In this document: positions 22,501 to 30,211 of the stretch, one piece after another
How the letters are laid out: every line of letters starts with the position of its first letter
How positions within the stretch are numbered: position 1 is the stretch's first letter
Source: Cherax quadricarinatus
Taxonomy: Eukaryota > Arthropoda > Malacostraca > Decapoda > Parastacidae
Reading direction: 5' to 3'
NCBI RefSeq assembly: GCF_038502225.1
Contig: NC_091369.1
Span: 1,609,392-1,673,391, forward strand
Length of the DNA: 64,000 bases
The notes under the pieces: generated by a model
The model's input: the letters and a program-made list of their open reading frames with translations, nothing else
What the model was told of the DNA's origin: nothing
Database searches by the model: none
Position numbers and translations under genes: made by a program

Positions 22501-24780
22501 CAAATATTGCTCTTTAGTTGAGGAGGAAGGAGGTATTAATCTTCTCGAAGAATTACTGAAGTCTCCGAAACCTTACCAGCGTATTAAAGCCCTTGCCAGA
22601 ATTGTTATTACACAGTGCCAAATGTTTAAGGTAAGTATCTCTCCATGGGGAACGGAACAGAATTCTTCCTCCGTAAGCCACGAGTGTCGTAAGAGGCGAC
22701 TAAAATGCCGAGAGCAAGGGGCTAGTAACTCCTTCTCCTGTGTACATTACTAAATTTAAAAAGAGGAACTTTTGTTTCTCTTTTTGGGCCACCCTGCTTT
22801 GGTAGGATATAGCTGGTTTGTTGAAAGAAGAAGTATCTCCAGCTGATTTAGCAACCTGTCTTCTTTCTTTAGGAAGAGAAAAACCCCTTAATTTAGTGTA
22901 CTTTTGGAAATACAAAATTCACTGGATTAGTTGGTTCGGACCCAGTAGACATAGCATAATACTTAAAAAAAAAATTGTTGTTTTTACAATCATGACAAAT
23001 TAATATCATTTCTATTTTTTCTTCTTTCAACAAACCAGCCGTATCCCACCAAGGCAGGGTGGCTCAAAAAGAAAAACAAAAGTTTCTCTTTTCAAATTTA
23101 GTAATTTATACAGGAGAAGAGGTTACTAGCCCCTTGCTCCGTCATTTCTATTTACTGTACCATATTATGTCATTATTTTTTTTGTCATCTGTGCAGTGTA
23201 CTACAGTTTGAATGTTGAAACACTTAACTATGTACATATTTTCTGCCATGATAAGAGCACCCACTAAACACTCATTGTTGTCTTGAGCATCACAGATTCT
23301 TTCTTAACATTTAGGTGAGTACAGTTAAATATGGTGTTTGTTTTAGGTTTAATAAGTAAAGGATTGAGCCTCCACAGTTCCTTGCACTGAATAGCCCCCA
23401 CAGGTTTAGTGTTTCACATAATTTTATAAAAATGCTCCTCACTTTTCGATGGTTCAACCTAGGATATTTCATCTTCACGATGGTGCGATAGGGAGGCTGT
23501 ACATTGATTGACAGGATAAACTTGTATTCATTTATTTACTTTTCAATACTGGTATTTAGTTAGTTACAGTAATTATTTGTTTATTTACTTATTCAGTGAC
23601 AGTAGTTATTTATTTACTTATTTTTCTCATTCATATTCGACTTGCTATATTTTCACCTCATGGTGGGTTCATCGAAACATAACCCCATTGTAAATCAAGA
23701 AGCACATACTGCATAAACAAACAAATTTTACCTCATCTAAACACTAGGAGTGTTATCAACAAACATTTTAGGAATCTTAGTTAAGGCACAATAACAAGGG
23801 AAGGAGGAAATTAAGTAAAAGCTAAGCTTTCACGACAGTGTTCACGATGACTCGGGGATGCACACACTTCTCTTGTGCCAAGGTATGCAGCATTTTGGTT
23901 TGTTGGAAATTATGCAGTGGTTGCATCCTGCAGTGAGTGCTCAATTTGGGTAAAACATTTATTATTGCATTTGAAGATACTTAAGGAAGGGTAGTTTTAT
24001 AGGAAACATTACAGAATCATGAGCTACTGCATAAATTTCTGGTTATGCAAGTACAATGCCTGCACTCTGAAGGCTGGGATATGATTTTGTGACTTGGAGG
24101 GGTCATTTGCTTGTGATTTCTGCACACTGCTGGGTAGACAACTATTGAAGGGGTGAGGGTGAATGTGTTTCCTTCTTTTGGTCACTCTTGTTAGTAAACG
24201 TGTTGAGTAACCTATAATCAGCCAGGATTTGAACCCATGACTGCCCCACTTATACAGCAGGTTAGGATCCAGGCAACTGCTGTAAAGTGAATCATAGCTC
24301 CTCTTTTTTTTTTTCTGTTAAATGCATATAAAAGCCTGGTAAAATGTTAGGCCTAAAAAAATGAATATACAGTACACACATTATTTACCTTAAAGTATTT
24401 TTGTTCTTAGCTTAGAGTAAGTGGTGAGTATATTGTAGGAAGTCTGAATAAATGAAGAATGGGTATAACTGAAAACTGCTGCATTAGCAAAACTCTAAAG
24501 TGGGGCCTGCCTATGCTAGTTATGCATGCTACTAGTCAACTAGTTCAGCTGGAAGTGATCTAGTAAGAGTGTTCTTGTTTACCATTCAGGTAGTTCTTTA
24601 AGCCTTGTTGGCTGTTCATGGTTTTATCACATGTATTTTGTGCACATGGATATGGATGATTTTTTTTAGATGTGGATATGCATAAATATTGATAAAAGTA
24701 GTGAATTATATTAAATGTTGACACTTATCTTTCAGGAATATGGATCCCTCGAACACATGGATTATGATTCAGACTGCTAA
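6753..24780 (+). CDS. ZER1: ZER1 homologue, CUL2 E3 ligase substrate receptor (12 coding exons)
   Basis: The coding exons are 6753-7531, 9187-9352, 11323-11466, 12257-12459, 12954-13125, 15760-15924, 17729-17890, 18978-19127, 19411-19565, 22167-22264, 22497-22630 and 24736-24780. Every junction has GT-AG ends and the phases chain without a break, giving 2373 nt and about 790 aa. Human ZER1 is about 766 aa. The N-terminus resembles the VHL-box region (PLLDICGKYV, ALPTEICEKLI). Leucine-rich repeats follow to about residue 315, then ARM-like helical repeats to the end. In this family ZER1 and ZYG11B bind N-terminal glycine degrons for CUL2-ElonginB/C ligases. The pocket residues are kept: Trp570, Asn571 and Asp574 in AMWNVTDETP, and Asn615 and Glu618 in GLLGNVAEV. 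ATG 6753 is the first in-frame Met after the acceptor at 6692. Met 6759 is an alternative start. Confidence 0.95.
7635..7845. mobile_element. MITE, Tc1/mariner-like, 211 bp (ZER1 intron 1)
   Basis: Inverted ends CAGAAAACCCTCAGTTTACTG (left) and CAGTTAAATTGAGGGTTTGC (right) are flanked by TA on both sides (7633-7634 and 7846-7847). There is no coding capacity. TA target duplication suggests mobilisation by a Tc1/mariner/pogo-type transposase. Confidence 0.75.
8507..8719. mobile_element. MITE of the same family, 213 bp (ZER1 intron 1)
   Basis: The ends CAGTAAACCCTCCATTAAAT and ATAGAGGGTTTACTG are inverted repeats. The internal sequence (TTGGAAATACAGAAAATTCG) is shared with the copy at 7635-7845. 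The left TA is mutated to CA; the right flank is TA. A C-run lies at 8680-8687. Confidence 0.72.
9187..9352 (+). CDS. ZER1: ZER1 coding exon 2 (leucine-rich repeats)
   Basis: It lies between CTGTAG and GTAATA. It encodes FLDISQANQKYG and later LISLDISGTNLCG, matching the RHLDIS and MSLDISG repeats of ZER1. It enters in phase 2 and leaves in phase 0. Confidence 0.92.
9410..10476. mobile_element. TTAA-flanked nonautonomous element, piggyBac-like, 1.07 kb (ZER1 intron 2)
   Basis: It is flanked by TTAA at 9406-9409 and 10477-10480. The termini CGCTTTCAGGGTCC and GGACCCTGAAAGGG are inverted repeats. Near the right end are two copies of AGATCTACGG. No transposase frame is present. TTAA duplication and C-starting termini are typical of piggyBac-class elements. 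Confidence 0.72.
10776..10990 (-). repeat. SINE copy A, upstream of ZER1 exon 3
   Basis: About 215 bp beginning GATAAAAATACTAGTTGCAG and ending near CAAGTGAGTTGTAAA. It is nearly identical in direct orientation to 11665-11881 on the other side of exon 3. Read on the minus strand the terminal part resembles a tRNA B-box region (compare 12060-12127). Confidence 0.7.
11323..11466 (+). CDS. ZER1: ZER1 coding exon 3
   Basis: The acceptor is CTTTTTTTCAG and the donor GTAAGA; it is 48 codons in phase 0. It encodes PLEFLGLYNTLHDACHRNHI, equivalent to human LQFLGLFENSLCRLTHI. Two direct copies of one SINE flank it. Confidence 0.9.
11665..11998 (-). repeat. SINE copy B, downstream of ZER1 exon 3 (minus strand)
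   Basis: It has the same body as copy A and continues through a tRNA-like head: on the minus strand CCAGCTGGCCCAGG, then a B-box-like part. It forms an inverted pair with 12000-12127. Confidence 0.68.
12000..12130 (+). repeat. tRNA-like SINE head, inverted partner of copy B
   Basis: A-box-like TGGCCCAGTGGCATA and B-box-like GGGTTCTAAACC are about 45 bases apart. The segment is an imperfect inverted repeat of 11850-11998, giving a possible stem of about 120 bp starting roughly 130 bases before exon 4. Confidence 0.65.
12257..12459 (+). CDS. ZER1: ZER1 coding exon 4 (start of ARM region)
   Basis: The acceptor is CTCCTAG and the donor AG/GTGTGT. It encodes GDASEEQILAATAAYLDRPE and then LLSMLRHRREKHIQIS, colinear with human GDKNEEQVLNAIEAYTEHRP and the following helices. 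Confidence 0.92.
12564..12869. mobile_element. MITE, 306 bp (ZER1 intron 4)
   Basis: The left end CAGGCATACCTTGCTAATAC and the right end GTATTACTGGGGTATGCTTG are inverted repeats. TA precedes the left end. It is AT-rich inside with a poly(T) run at 12673-12689. Confidence 0.6.
12954..13125 (+). CDS. ZER1: ZER1 coding exon 5 (ARM region)
   Basis: The acceptor is the purine-rich AAAAG after TTCTACTTA, which is weak, but phase and homology fix it: the joined codon gives Ser, then ASLFYIAKGED. It also encodes NGCLTLCQFRIPQDV, matching human NCCLTLCNFSIPEEL. The donor is GTAAGT. Confidence 0.9.
13195..13745 (+). mobile_element. 5'-truncated RTE copy, diverged (ZER1 intron 5)
   Basis: It matches the 3' part of the full-length RTE (end of ORF, then 3' UTR with AAATGGGAAGTACAATGCCT, and CACCCTGCCTCGGTGGGA) and ends in poly(A) near 13738-13749. 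It is more diverged than the copies near 50 kb and 54 kb. Confidence 0.8.
13746..15368. other. Rest of ZER1 intron 5 before the MITE
   Basis: No gene seen. It contains a poly(A) run at 13915-13935, (ATT/TAA)-rich sequence, and at 14850-14975 the 3' part of the RTE-derived short retroposon (GGGCTAGTAACC..., CCCTGCCTTGGTGGGA). Confidence 0.55.
15369..15633. mobile_element. MITE, 265 bp (ZER1 intron 5)
   Basis: The ends CAGTGAACTCTACGTTTAAT and AAATTGAGGTTTTACTG are inverted repeats with mismatches. TA flanks both sides (15367-15368 and 15634-15635). It is related by its ends to 7635-7845. Confidence 0.65.
15760..15924 (+). CDS. ZER1: ZER1 coding exon 6 (ARM region)
   Basis: The acceptor is GATTTTCAG and the donor GTGGGT; 55 codons in phase 0. 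It encodes FEYRRLVQLLLRLI and RRIAIYLLNSLACQVDGEQK, colinear with human YRRVNELLLSIL and IAVHLCNALVCQVD. Confidence 0.93.
16126..16328. mobile_element. 203-bp MITE, GTGGACCCC family (ZER1 intron 6)
   Basis: Inverted ends CAGTGGACCCCTGACTTACG and CGAGGGTTCACTG with TA on both sides. The internal block GATTAGTCCATTTCAGACCC is shared with 36235-36437, 61191-61393 and 61744-61946; all four are 203 bp. Confidence 0.8.
16496..16640. mobile_element. 145-bp TTAA MITE, piggyBac-like (ZER1 intron 6)
   Basis: The inverted ends are CCCTTAAACTGTCCAAA and its mirror TTTGGACAGTTTAAGGG, flanked by TTAA at 16492-16495 and 16641-16644. Subterminal motifs AGATCTA and AGATCTAC recur on both sides. Confidence 0.85.
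16680..17075 (+). mobile_element. RTE 3' end copy (ZER1 intron 6)
   Basis: It starts in the last codons of the RTE ORF (GTGCGTGAGCGTGTTAGATA) and continues through the 3' UTR to poly(A) near 17067-17077. It closely resembles the 3' UTR of the full-length copy at 59324-59654. Confidence 0.88.
17177..17652 (-). mobile_element. RTE-derived short retroposon, minus strand (ZER1 intron 6)
   Basis: On the minus strand it begins TAGGTAGTAGTTTAGTAGAC, carries the CAAGTGAGTGTAAAACGGAA block and ends in CCACCCTGCCTTGGTGGGG. It is colinear with the copies at 19744-20213 and 53887-55533. Confidence 0.8.
17729..17890 (+). CDS. ZER1: ZER1 coding exon 7 (Gly-degron pocket, first half)
   Basis: The acceptor is ATCAACAG and the donor GTAAGT; 54 codons in phase 0. 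It encodes EIAWSAMWNVTDETPVNC. The Trp-Asn-x-x-Asp set corresponds to the residues that hold an N-terminal glycine in the ZYG11/ZER1 family. Confidence 0.94.
17909..17984 (+). repeat. Three 26-bp tandem repeats just after ZER1 exon 7
   Basis: The unit TAGTTTGCTCATTTAAATAT plus CTTTTG repeats three times starting at 17909, 17935 and 17961, 18 bases past the donor site. Copies differ by one or two bases. Confidence 0.85.
18140..18870. repeat. Unclassified dispersed repeat (ZER1 intron 7)
   Basis: A purine-rich segment with a GAGCCACAGGGAT block and AGAGGCAGGGCCAAGAGCTA shares these blocks with 51845-52020 in the ZDHHC24-like intron 3. No convincing protein could be read on either strand. Confidence 0.45.
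18978..19127 (+). CDS. ZER1: ZER1 coding exon 8 (Gly-degron pocket, second half)
   Basis: The acceptor is TTCACAG and the donor GTAAGG; 50 codons in phase 0. It encodes NMMGLLGNVAEVKNLR, nearly identical to human NMLGLLGNVAEVKELR. A partial inverted copy of this exon and its upstream intron edge lies at 21344-21527. Confidence 0.94.
19411..19565 (+). CDS. ZER1: ZER1 coding exon 9 (ARM region)
   Basis: The acceptor is TATCTCTCAG and the donor GTCAGT. It encodes VSYNAAGVLSHIASGG and WDLASKRNINYR, matching human VSYNACGVLSHI and WDINSRRNINYR. Confidence 0.94.
19744..20213 (+). mobile_element. RTE-derived short retroposon with 14-bp target-site duplication
   Basis: This 470-bp element in ZER1 intron 9 begins TAGGTAGTAGGTTGGTAGAC and ends GGCCGGTGTGTTGAAAGAAA. 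It is flanked by ATTTACTGTCTTTA at 19730-19743 and 20214-20227. The first about 370 bp match the 5' leader of the full-length RTE at 55982-56370. The last about 40 bp match the RTE 3' end (CACCC(T/C)GCCTCGGTGGGA). It has no ORF and no tRNA-like promoter that I can see. It therefore looks like an RTE internal-deletion derivative moved by RTE machinery. Confidence 0.85.
20225..20990 (+). mobile_element. RTE debris: retroposon 3' end and diverged RTE 3' end
   Basis: 20225-20330 repeats the retroposon 3' block (CTAGTA-less copy ending GGTGGGATACAGCCGGTTCA and poly(A)). 20641-20995 is a diverged RTE fragment covering the last ORF codons and 3' UTR (GGCAGGGTAGGGGCTGCCTT, GGTTTTGTGTGCGAGGGG). An (ATT)n run lies at 21001-21026. 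Confidence 0.65.
21150..21925 (+). mobile_element. Diverged RTE copy carrying an inverted ZER1 exon 8 insert
   Basis: 21150-21318 matches the RTE ORF around KVNIEKSKVMRVSNDL and the following YLGVDVSADGFMKD. From about 21530 it resumes at the equivalent of 59212, near the ORF end, and runs to the 3' end at about 21925. Roughly 420 bp of RTE sequence are missing in between and replaced by 21319-21529, which is mostly an inverted copy of ZER1 exon 8. Confidence 0.78.
21344..21527 (-). pseudogene. Inverted partial duplicate of ZER1 exon 8 plus intron edge
   Basis: On the minus strand this segment repeats bases 18921-19126: about 57 bases of intron 7, then the whole of exon 8 but its last base. 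There are few mismatches and one internal gap of about 22 bases (where CATAAGGCGTGATC stands in the parent). The splice acceptor is altered (CACAG/GAATTT became CATAAGAATTT). A filler with repeated ATGCCATCTG precedes it. It sits in intron 9 of the same gene, in opposite orientation, so the ZER1 pre-mRNA contains both exon 8 and its complement. Confidence 0.9.
22167..22264 (+). CDS. ZER1: ZER1 coding exon 10
   Basis: The acceptor is TTTTCAG and the donor C/GTGAGT. It encodes SFEPILRLLEVYHTPQCQHW and AAWALANLTRVY, matching human SFEPILRLL and HWATWALYNLVSVY. It begins in phase 2 and ends in phase 1. Confidence 0.93.
22300..22440 (+). mobile_element. RTE 3' end remnant (ZER1 intron 10)
   Basis: A short diverged copy of the RTE 3' UTR ends with ACCTTGGTGGGAAGTGG and poly(A). 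It fills more than half of the 232-bp intron. Confidence 0.6.
22497..22630 (+). CDS. ZER1: ZER1 coding exon 11
   Basis: The acceptor is TTTTTTTCTTACAG and the donor GTAAGT. It encodes DKYCSLVEEEGGINLLEELL, matching human DKYCPLLIKEGGMPLLRDII. An RTE-derived short retroposon begins about six bases into the next intron. Confidence 0.93.
22636..22830 (+). mobile_element. Truncated RTE-derived short retroposon after ZER1 exon 11
   Basis: It begins inside the element at CATGGGGAACGGAACAGAAT and ends with GGTAGGATATAGCTGGTTTG, six bases after the exon 11 donor. Only the donor consensus itself is left of the original intron start. Confidence 0.75.
22831..24735. other. Rest of ZER1 intron 11
   Basis: No gene seen. 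22895-22990 is a partial MITE related to 7635-7845. 23025-23140 is a minus-strand RTE-derived retroposon 3' end (AACAAACCAGCCGTATCCCA). 24040-24200 is an RTE 3' remnant. 23520-23640 is (TTTA)-rich. Confidence 0.55.
24736..24780 (+). CDS. ZER1: ZER1 terminal coding exon 12 with stop
   Basis: The acceptor is TATCTTTCAG. It encodes 14 residues (EYGSLEHMDYDSDC) and the stop TAA at 24778-24780. The short acidic C-terminus differs from human but lies in the same position. Confidence 0.88.
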   Translation, partial: EYGSLEHMDYDSDC

Positions 24781-25950
24781 AATCTCATAAGTATGAAAAG
24801 CTGTCTGCAGAATTAATCAGGGTCCTCCTGCAGCATGCTTGTGTGTGATACTTAATGTCTCTCATATAGTAGTTAGTATGAGACTGATAAGAGATTTCAA
24901 TGAAATTTAAACAGATTAAGTACTGTATAGTGAGGATATCTTCTACACACATTATGTTATGGGTGTCAACTTAAGTATTGTTGGCTGACATGTAATTAAT
25001 ACTGTTTATCAAAATTTTAGTTACATGTTTTGGGCTTAAAAAAATATTTTTTCAGATTTTTTACTCTTATGCCAAAAGGGCATAGAGAATATTTTTGGCA
25101 CATAATTAAGCAGAAATTGTCAGTTTGTTTTCTTATTAGTAAGGTTTCGGAATATAAAATTTGATACTCATTTATTTTATGCATCATATCCTTTTATATA
25201 GCTGATGACAATAGAGTTACTGTACAGTAAACTCTCGCTAGTCCTTACTAACTGTGTCAAGACATTTGTGAAATTATCATAAGCAGCCAACCTAAAACCC
25301 AGACTTCAAAATCTACAGTGCTGTATTTCAAATTTTGTGCTTGTTTAACACAAAATAGAGATTAGAAATTTAATAGTTAACAAGTTTTTAATCTTGTCAA
25401 ATGCTTTCTGTACAAATACTTGGTGAGAATAATAACTAAATCAATATAAAATAACATTTTGTCCTTCAGCTTTCTTAAGTATTCCAGCTATGTATTTGTG
25501 TTGCTTCACTACTTTCAACAAGTTGAGGACTGCCCACCATATTATACATGCAATTTTCATTTTGTAACTAAGTTTAGAAAAGATGCTATTGATTCTTGAT
25601 GGTGTGAAAGCTGCACCTGAATAATATATGCCTTAAAAATTCAGTTTAAATGTTTTAAGGTGCAATAATGTTATGGTGTTAGCATGCCCACGATTAACGG
25701 GAGTTTACTGAAATCCTTAATATTATAACTTATACTGTATTAAAGTTCTCTTGCAGAAGAGTAGATTAGTATGAAATTTTTCATATAAGGAAATACCATT
25801 AGAAATCTTAGTGCACACAGTTGATTAATTCTGATCTAGGTTGTGTTAATGATTTATTTTAAAATTGTTTAATATTTAAATTTGTCCATTCTTGTTATGT
25901 ACCTTTTTTTAAACTGTTGATCTTGATCCAATAAAAGACTTTAAAAGAAC
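24781..25950 (+). other. Probable ZER1 3' UTR with polyadenylation signals
   Basis: No reading frame of note follows the stop. The first canonical AATAAA I see is at 25930-25935, with a second near 25957. If used, the 3' UTR is about 1.17 kb and contains a TIR-bounded MITE at 25225-25710. Transcript data would be needed to confirm the end. Confidence 0.6.
25225..25710. mobile_element. MITE-like TIR element in the ZER1 3' UTR, 486 bp
   Basis: The left end CAGTAAACTCTCGCTAGTCC and the right end GATTAACGGGAGTTTACTG are inverted repeats; TA precedes the left end. Internal sequence is AT-rich with no ORF. The terminal CAGTAAAC motif links it to the 7635-7845 family. Confidence 0.6.
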
Positions 25951-26079
25951 TTGCAAAATAAATTGCCCATTTGCTAAGAGAACTAATTAACATACAAATT
26001 TCTTATGAATAATAAAAAAAATTCTTTTGCAAATACTAATTACATAAAATTACTCCTATTGTGTATACTGTATTATTAT

Positions 26080-26420
26080 CATGGGGGAATGCTATACCCA
26101 AAGGGATTATACAACGCCTGTAGGGGGGTGGGTTTCTACTTCAATCTCTTGCTACCCTCTACCCCCGTACTATCCCCTGCCCCGCTGTTTTCTGTAACCT
26201 ACTGATCATCCCTCCTCCCTTCTGCCATCCAATACCCTCGCTTCCTTCCCTACCCTGCAGCGCTGTATAGCCCTTGTGGCTTAGCGCTTCTTTTTGATTA
26301 TAATAATAATGTAGGGGGGTGGGGGGATGGAAGGCACTCAGGCTTATTTCAGTGAATTAGAGCACAGATTCAAATCCCTAGATCAAGAGCTCCTCACCAG
26401 CATTAAGGAACCTCCCTTGA
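26080..26420. repeat. Short retroposon family with GCGCTAAACCC core, rearranged copies
   Basis: It contains GTGGCTTAGCGCTTCTTTTT near 26276, followed by (TAA)n, and parts of the body CATTAAGGAACCTCCCTTGA. Clearer copies of the same family lie at 37585-37755, 38060-38213 and 40190-40580. Confidence 0.55.
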
Positions 26421-26708
26421 AGGGTGTGTATATTGATTATTGCATTGAGGCTGAAGGCAGCTCAAATGTAATGTTTAAAATAAAACTGGGGTGTGAATAT
26501 CAAACAGAGACAGAGTATGTGGTTAATAGAGAGCTTGTCTAATACTTTGGGTTCATTAACTGGCTAACCCTTTTTATCATTTTGGATGTTGGAATGGTCA
26601 TTCGACTGCTGACCTTAGGCCTGAAACATTTGTAGTGATGCCTCTGATCATTTCTTTCGCAACTCATCTATGAAAACTGAACTACCAGAGTGGCAGAAGG
26701 GAGATGAT

Positions 26709-27086
26709 AACACTGTAGTAACTTTCACTACACAATACTGTAGTAACCTTCACTACACAACACTGTAGTAACTTTCACTACACAACACTGTAGTAACTTT
26801 CACTACACAACACTGTAGTAACCTTCACAACATAACACTGTAGTAACTTTCACTACACAACACTGTAGTAACTTTCACTACACAACACTGTAGTAACTTT
26901 CACTACACAACACTGTAGTAACTTTCACTACACAACACTGTAGTAACTTTCACAACACAACACTGTAGTAACTTTCACTACACAACACTGTAGTAACTTT
27001 CACTACACAACACTGTAGTAACTTTCACTACACAATACTGTAGTAACTTTCACTACACAACACTGTAGTAACTTTCACTACACAAC
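26709..27086 (+). repeat. 25-bp minisatellite, left part (about 15 copies)
   Basis: The unit is CACTGTAGTAACTTTCACTA plus CACAA. Variants change CTTTC to CCTTC or CTACAC to CAACAC. The same array continues after the CR1-like insertion at 31210-33055. Confidence 0.97.
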
Positions 27087-27265
27087 ATAAGAACATAAGA
27101 ACATAAGAACGAAGGAACACTGCAGAAGGCCTACTGGCCCATGCGAGGCAGGTCCAAGTCTCCTACCGGCTTAAGCCAATGCACCCAACCTAGTCAGGTC
27201 AGGTCACATTGACTTAAGGGAGGAACACGGCAACCGACCTGGTAGCACAAGCTATCAGGTCTAAC

Positions 27266-30211
27266 TCACACCCACCCACATCTACTCATGTATTTATCCA
27301 ACCTATTTTTAAAGCTACACAACGTTCTGGCCTCTATAACGGTACTTGGGAGTTTGTTCCACTCATCCACAACTCTATTACCAAACCAGTACTTTCCTAT
27401 ATCCCTCCTGAATCTGAATTTTTCCAACTTAAAACCATTGCTGCGAGTCCTGTCTAGGCTAGATATTTTCAGCACACTATTTACATCCCCTTTATTTATT
27501 CCTGTCTTCCATTTATACACCTCAATCATATCCCCCCTAATTCTACGTCTTTCTAGAGAGTGCAGTTTCAGGGCCCTTAGTCTATCCTCATAGGGAAGGT
27601 TTCTGATACATGGGATCATCTTTGTCATCCTCCTTTGTACATTTTCCAGAGAATTTATATCCATTCTGTAATACGGTGACCAAAACTGTGCAGCATAATC
27701 TAAATGAGGCCTAACCAAGGATGTATAGAGTTGAAGAACAACCTGAGGACTCCTATTATTTATGCTTCTTGATATGAAGCCAAGGATTCTATTAGCTTTA
27801 TTGCGAACACTTATGCACTGTTGTCTTGGTTTCAGATTACTGCTAACCAGAACTCCTAAATCTTTTTCGCAATCCGTAATATTAAGATCTACATTATTTA
27901 GTTTATATGTGGCATGGTTATTGTCCTGTCCAACATTTAGAACTTTGCATTTGTCTATATTAAACTGCATCTGCCACTTCTCCGACCACTGCATCAGTCT
28001 ATTCAAATCTTCCTGGAGTGCTCGAATGTCCTCGTCAGAATGAATTCGACGGCCTATTTTGGTGTCATCGGCAAACTTGCCGATGTCGCTCTTTATGCCC
28101 TCATCTATGTCGTTTATGTAGATTGTGAACAGCAGGGGGCCCAACACTGACCCCTGTGGAACACCGCTCGTGACGCTTCCCCACTCTGATTTCTCCCCAT
28201 TTATGCAAACTCTCTGCTGCCTATTTGTCAACCATGCCTCTATCCAGGAAAAAATTTCTCCTCCTATTCCATGTGCTTTAATTTTCCTCAATAGTCTCTG
28301 ATGTGGGACCCTGTCAAAAGCCTTACTGAAGTCCATATACACAATATCATATTCATTACCATGATCTACCTCCTCAAATACCTTAGTGAAAAAAGTTAAT
28401 AAATTCGTAAGGCAGGAACGCCCCTTTGTAAAACCATGCTGAGATTCGTTGATTAATTTATGCTTTTCAAGGTGGCTACGAACTGCCTCGGCAATTATTG
28501 ATTCCATAAATTTTCCCACTATGGAGGTTAGGCTTATTGGTCTATAGTTCGAAGCTAAGGACCTGTCACCTGTTTTGAAAATAGGTATCACATTTGCCAT
28601 TTTCCACTTATCTGGCACCATGCCAGTTTGTAGTGATATGTTGAAAAGATTAGCCAAAGGTGTGCTAAGCTCCTCTTTACATTCCTTTAGAACCCTTGCA
28701 TACAGTTCATCAGGGCCTGGGGATTTGTTAGGTTTTAATTTATCTATTTGCCTAAGGACCATGTCACTTGTGACCCTAATAGTGCACAGTTTATTATCGT
28801 CCTGTTCTACATAATTTATCATTACTGGAATATCGCTGGTATCCTCCTGTGTAAAAACTGAGAGGAAGTATGTGTTAAAAATTCTACACATTTCCTTATC
28901 ACTGTCAGTGAGCTGACCCGAGGAACTTTTGAGTGGGCCTATCTTGTCCCTGATCTTACTTCTGTATACCTGAAAGAATCCTTTTGGGTTAGTCTTCGAT
29001 TCTCTTGCAACTTTAACCTCATAATCTCTATTTGCTTTTCTAATTCCCTTTTTTATTTCTCTCTTTAACTGAATATATCGATTTCTTAATTGCCCCTCTC
29101 CTCTTTTGATTTGCCTATATATGCCTCTCTTTTGACCAATCAGATATTTTAATCTATTGTTCATCCATTTAGGATCATTTTTGTTTGATCTGATTTCCCT
29201 GTTTGGAACATAATTTGACTGAGCAGCTAGAACTATGCCGTGGAAAGCATCATATCGGCAACCATCACCACCTACCTGACCCCTAGTCAGGTCATTCCAG
29301 TTCAGCCCACCTAAGTAATTTTTCAGTCCTATGAAATCAGCCAAGCGAAAGTCAGGGACGGAGACTTGATTGCCATTATTAGGGGAATTCCATGATATGT
29401 TAAAACTGAGTGATTTGTGATCACTCTCCCCAAGCTCATCATTAACCTCAAGATTATTAATTAGTGTTTCCCTACTGGCAAGAACCAAGTCAAGGAGGTT
29501 ATTTCCCCTAGTTGGCTCTGTCACAAACTGTTTTAAAAAACAATCCTGGATCGTATCAAGAAAGTCACCCGACTCTAAATTTCCTGTCAAATTGCTCCAG
29601 TCAATCTGTCTATAGTTGAAATCTCCCATTAGCACAACATTTTCGTATGTAGATGCCTTACGAATTTCGTCCCATAGAAGTTTACTGCACTCCCTATCAA
29701 GATTTGGGGCCCTGTAAATCACACCCAAAATTAGTTTTTCTCGGCCCTCGAGAAGCTGTAACCAAACAGATTCAGTGGCTGACGCTTCTAATTTAATATC
29801 TTGTCTAACACAACAATTTAAATTGTCTCTGACATACATCGCTACTCCACCACCTTTCCTGTTGACCCTGTCAGTGTGGAATAATTTATAGCCTTGTATG
29901 TGACATTCAGAGGGCATCTCTCTATCTTTCAGATTGAGCCAGGTCTCTGTTATAGCAATAATATCTACGTTTCCTGCACTTGCAATTAATCTTAGCTCAT
30001 CTATCTTATTTCTAACACTCCTGCTATTAGTATAGTAAACCTTAAGGGAGCTAGTCCCTTGCTGCCCTCTGCTGTCCCCCTTTGTTTGCTGACCTGTTCT
30101 ATTGTCTTTATTTATAACTTTATGCTGAATGCCTTTTATACATTTACTGTTTCCAACCCTAGTGTTGCAACCTGCTTGTTTCCCACACACACCCATACCT
30201 CTATCTTCCAT
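27266..30211 (-). CDS. CR1-like ORF2: APE endonuclease and reverse transcriptase
   Basis: The 981-aa open frame starts at ATG 30211. Its A is the last base of the ORF1 stop (TGATG), a layout known in other non-LTR elements to permit termination-reinitiation. The APE endonuclease lies at about residues 57-270: TNSRS, ITETWL with Glu, GDFN at 196-199 and SDH at 263-265. The RT lies at about 495-760: NKSPGPDELY, the YMDFSKAFD box with Asp627, SGVPQGSVLGPLLF and GKFADD at 711-716. The C-terminal region includes RPHLDYAAQFWSP and ends MSRCGWV. All catalytic residues I can check are present, so the copy may be active or only recently silenced. Confidence 0.93.
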   Translation of the reverse strand: MEDRGMGVCGKQAGCNTRVGNSKCIKGIQHKVINKDNRTGQQTKGDSRGQQGTSSLKVYYTNSRSVRNKIDELRLIASAGNVDIIAITETWLNLKDREMPSECHIQGYKLFHTDRVNRKGGGVAMYVRDNLNCCVRQDIKLEASATESVWLQLLEGREKLILGVIYRAPNLDRECSKLLWDEIRKASTYENVVLMGDFNYRQIDWSNLTGNLESGDFLDTIQDCFLKQFVTEPTRGNNLLDLVLASRETLINNLEVNDELGESDHKSLSFNISWNSPNNGNQVSVPDFRLADFIGLKNYLGGLNWNDLTRGQVGGDGCRYDAFHGIVLAAQSNYVPNREIRSNKNDPKWMNNRLKYLIGQKRGIYRQIKRGEGQLRNRYIQLKREIKKGIRKANRDYEVKVARESKTNPKGFFQVYRSKIRDKIGPLKSSSGQLTDSDKEMCRIFNTYFLSVFTQEDTSDIPVMINYVEQDDNKLCTIRVTSDMVLRQIDKLKPNKSPGPDELYARVLKECKEELSTPLANLFNISLQTGMVPDKWKMANVIPIFKTGDRSLASNYRPISLTSIVGKFMESIIAEAVRSHLEKHKLINESQHGFTKGRSCLTNLLTFFTKVFEEVDHGNEYDIVYMDFSKAFDRVPHQRLLRKIKAHGIGGEIFSWIEAWLTNRQQRVCINGEKSEWGSVTSGVPQGSVLGPLLFTIYINDIDEGIKSDIGKFADDTKIGRRIHSDEDIRALQEDLNRLMQWSEKWQMQFNIDKCKVLNVGQDNNHATYKLNNVDLNITDCEKDLGVLVSSNLKPRQQCISVRNKANRILGFISRSINNRSPQVVLQLYTSLVRPHLDYAAQFWSPYYRMDINSLENVQRRMTKMIPCIRNLPYEDRLRALKLHSLERRRIRGDMIEVYKWKTGINKGDVNSVLKISSLDRTRSNGFKLEKFRFRRDIGKYWFGNRVVDEWNKLPSTVIEARTLCSFKNRLDKYMSRCGWV

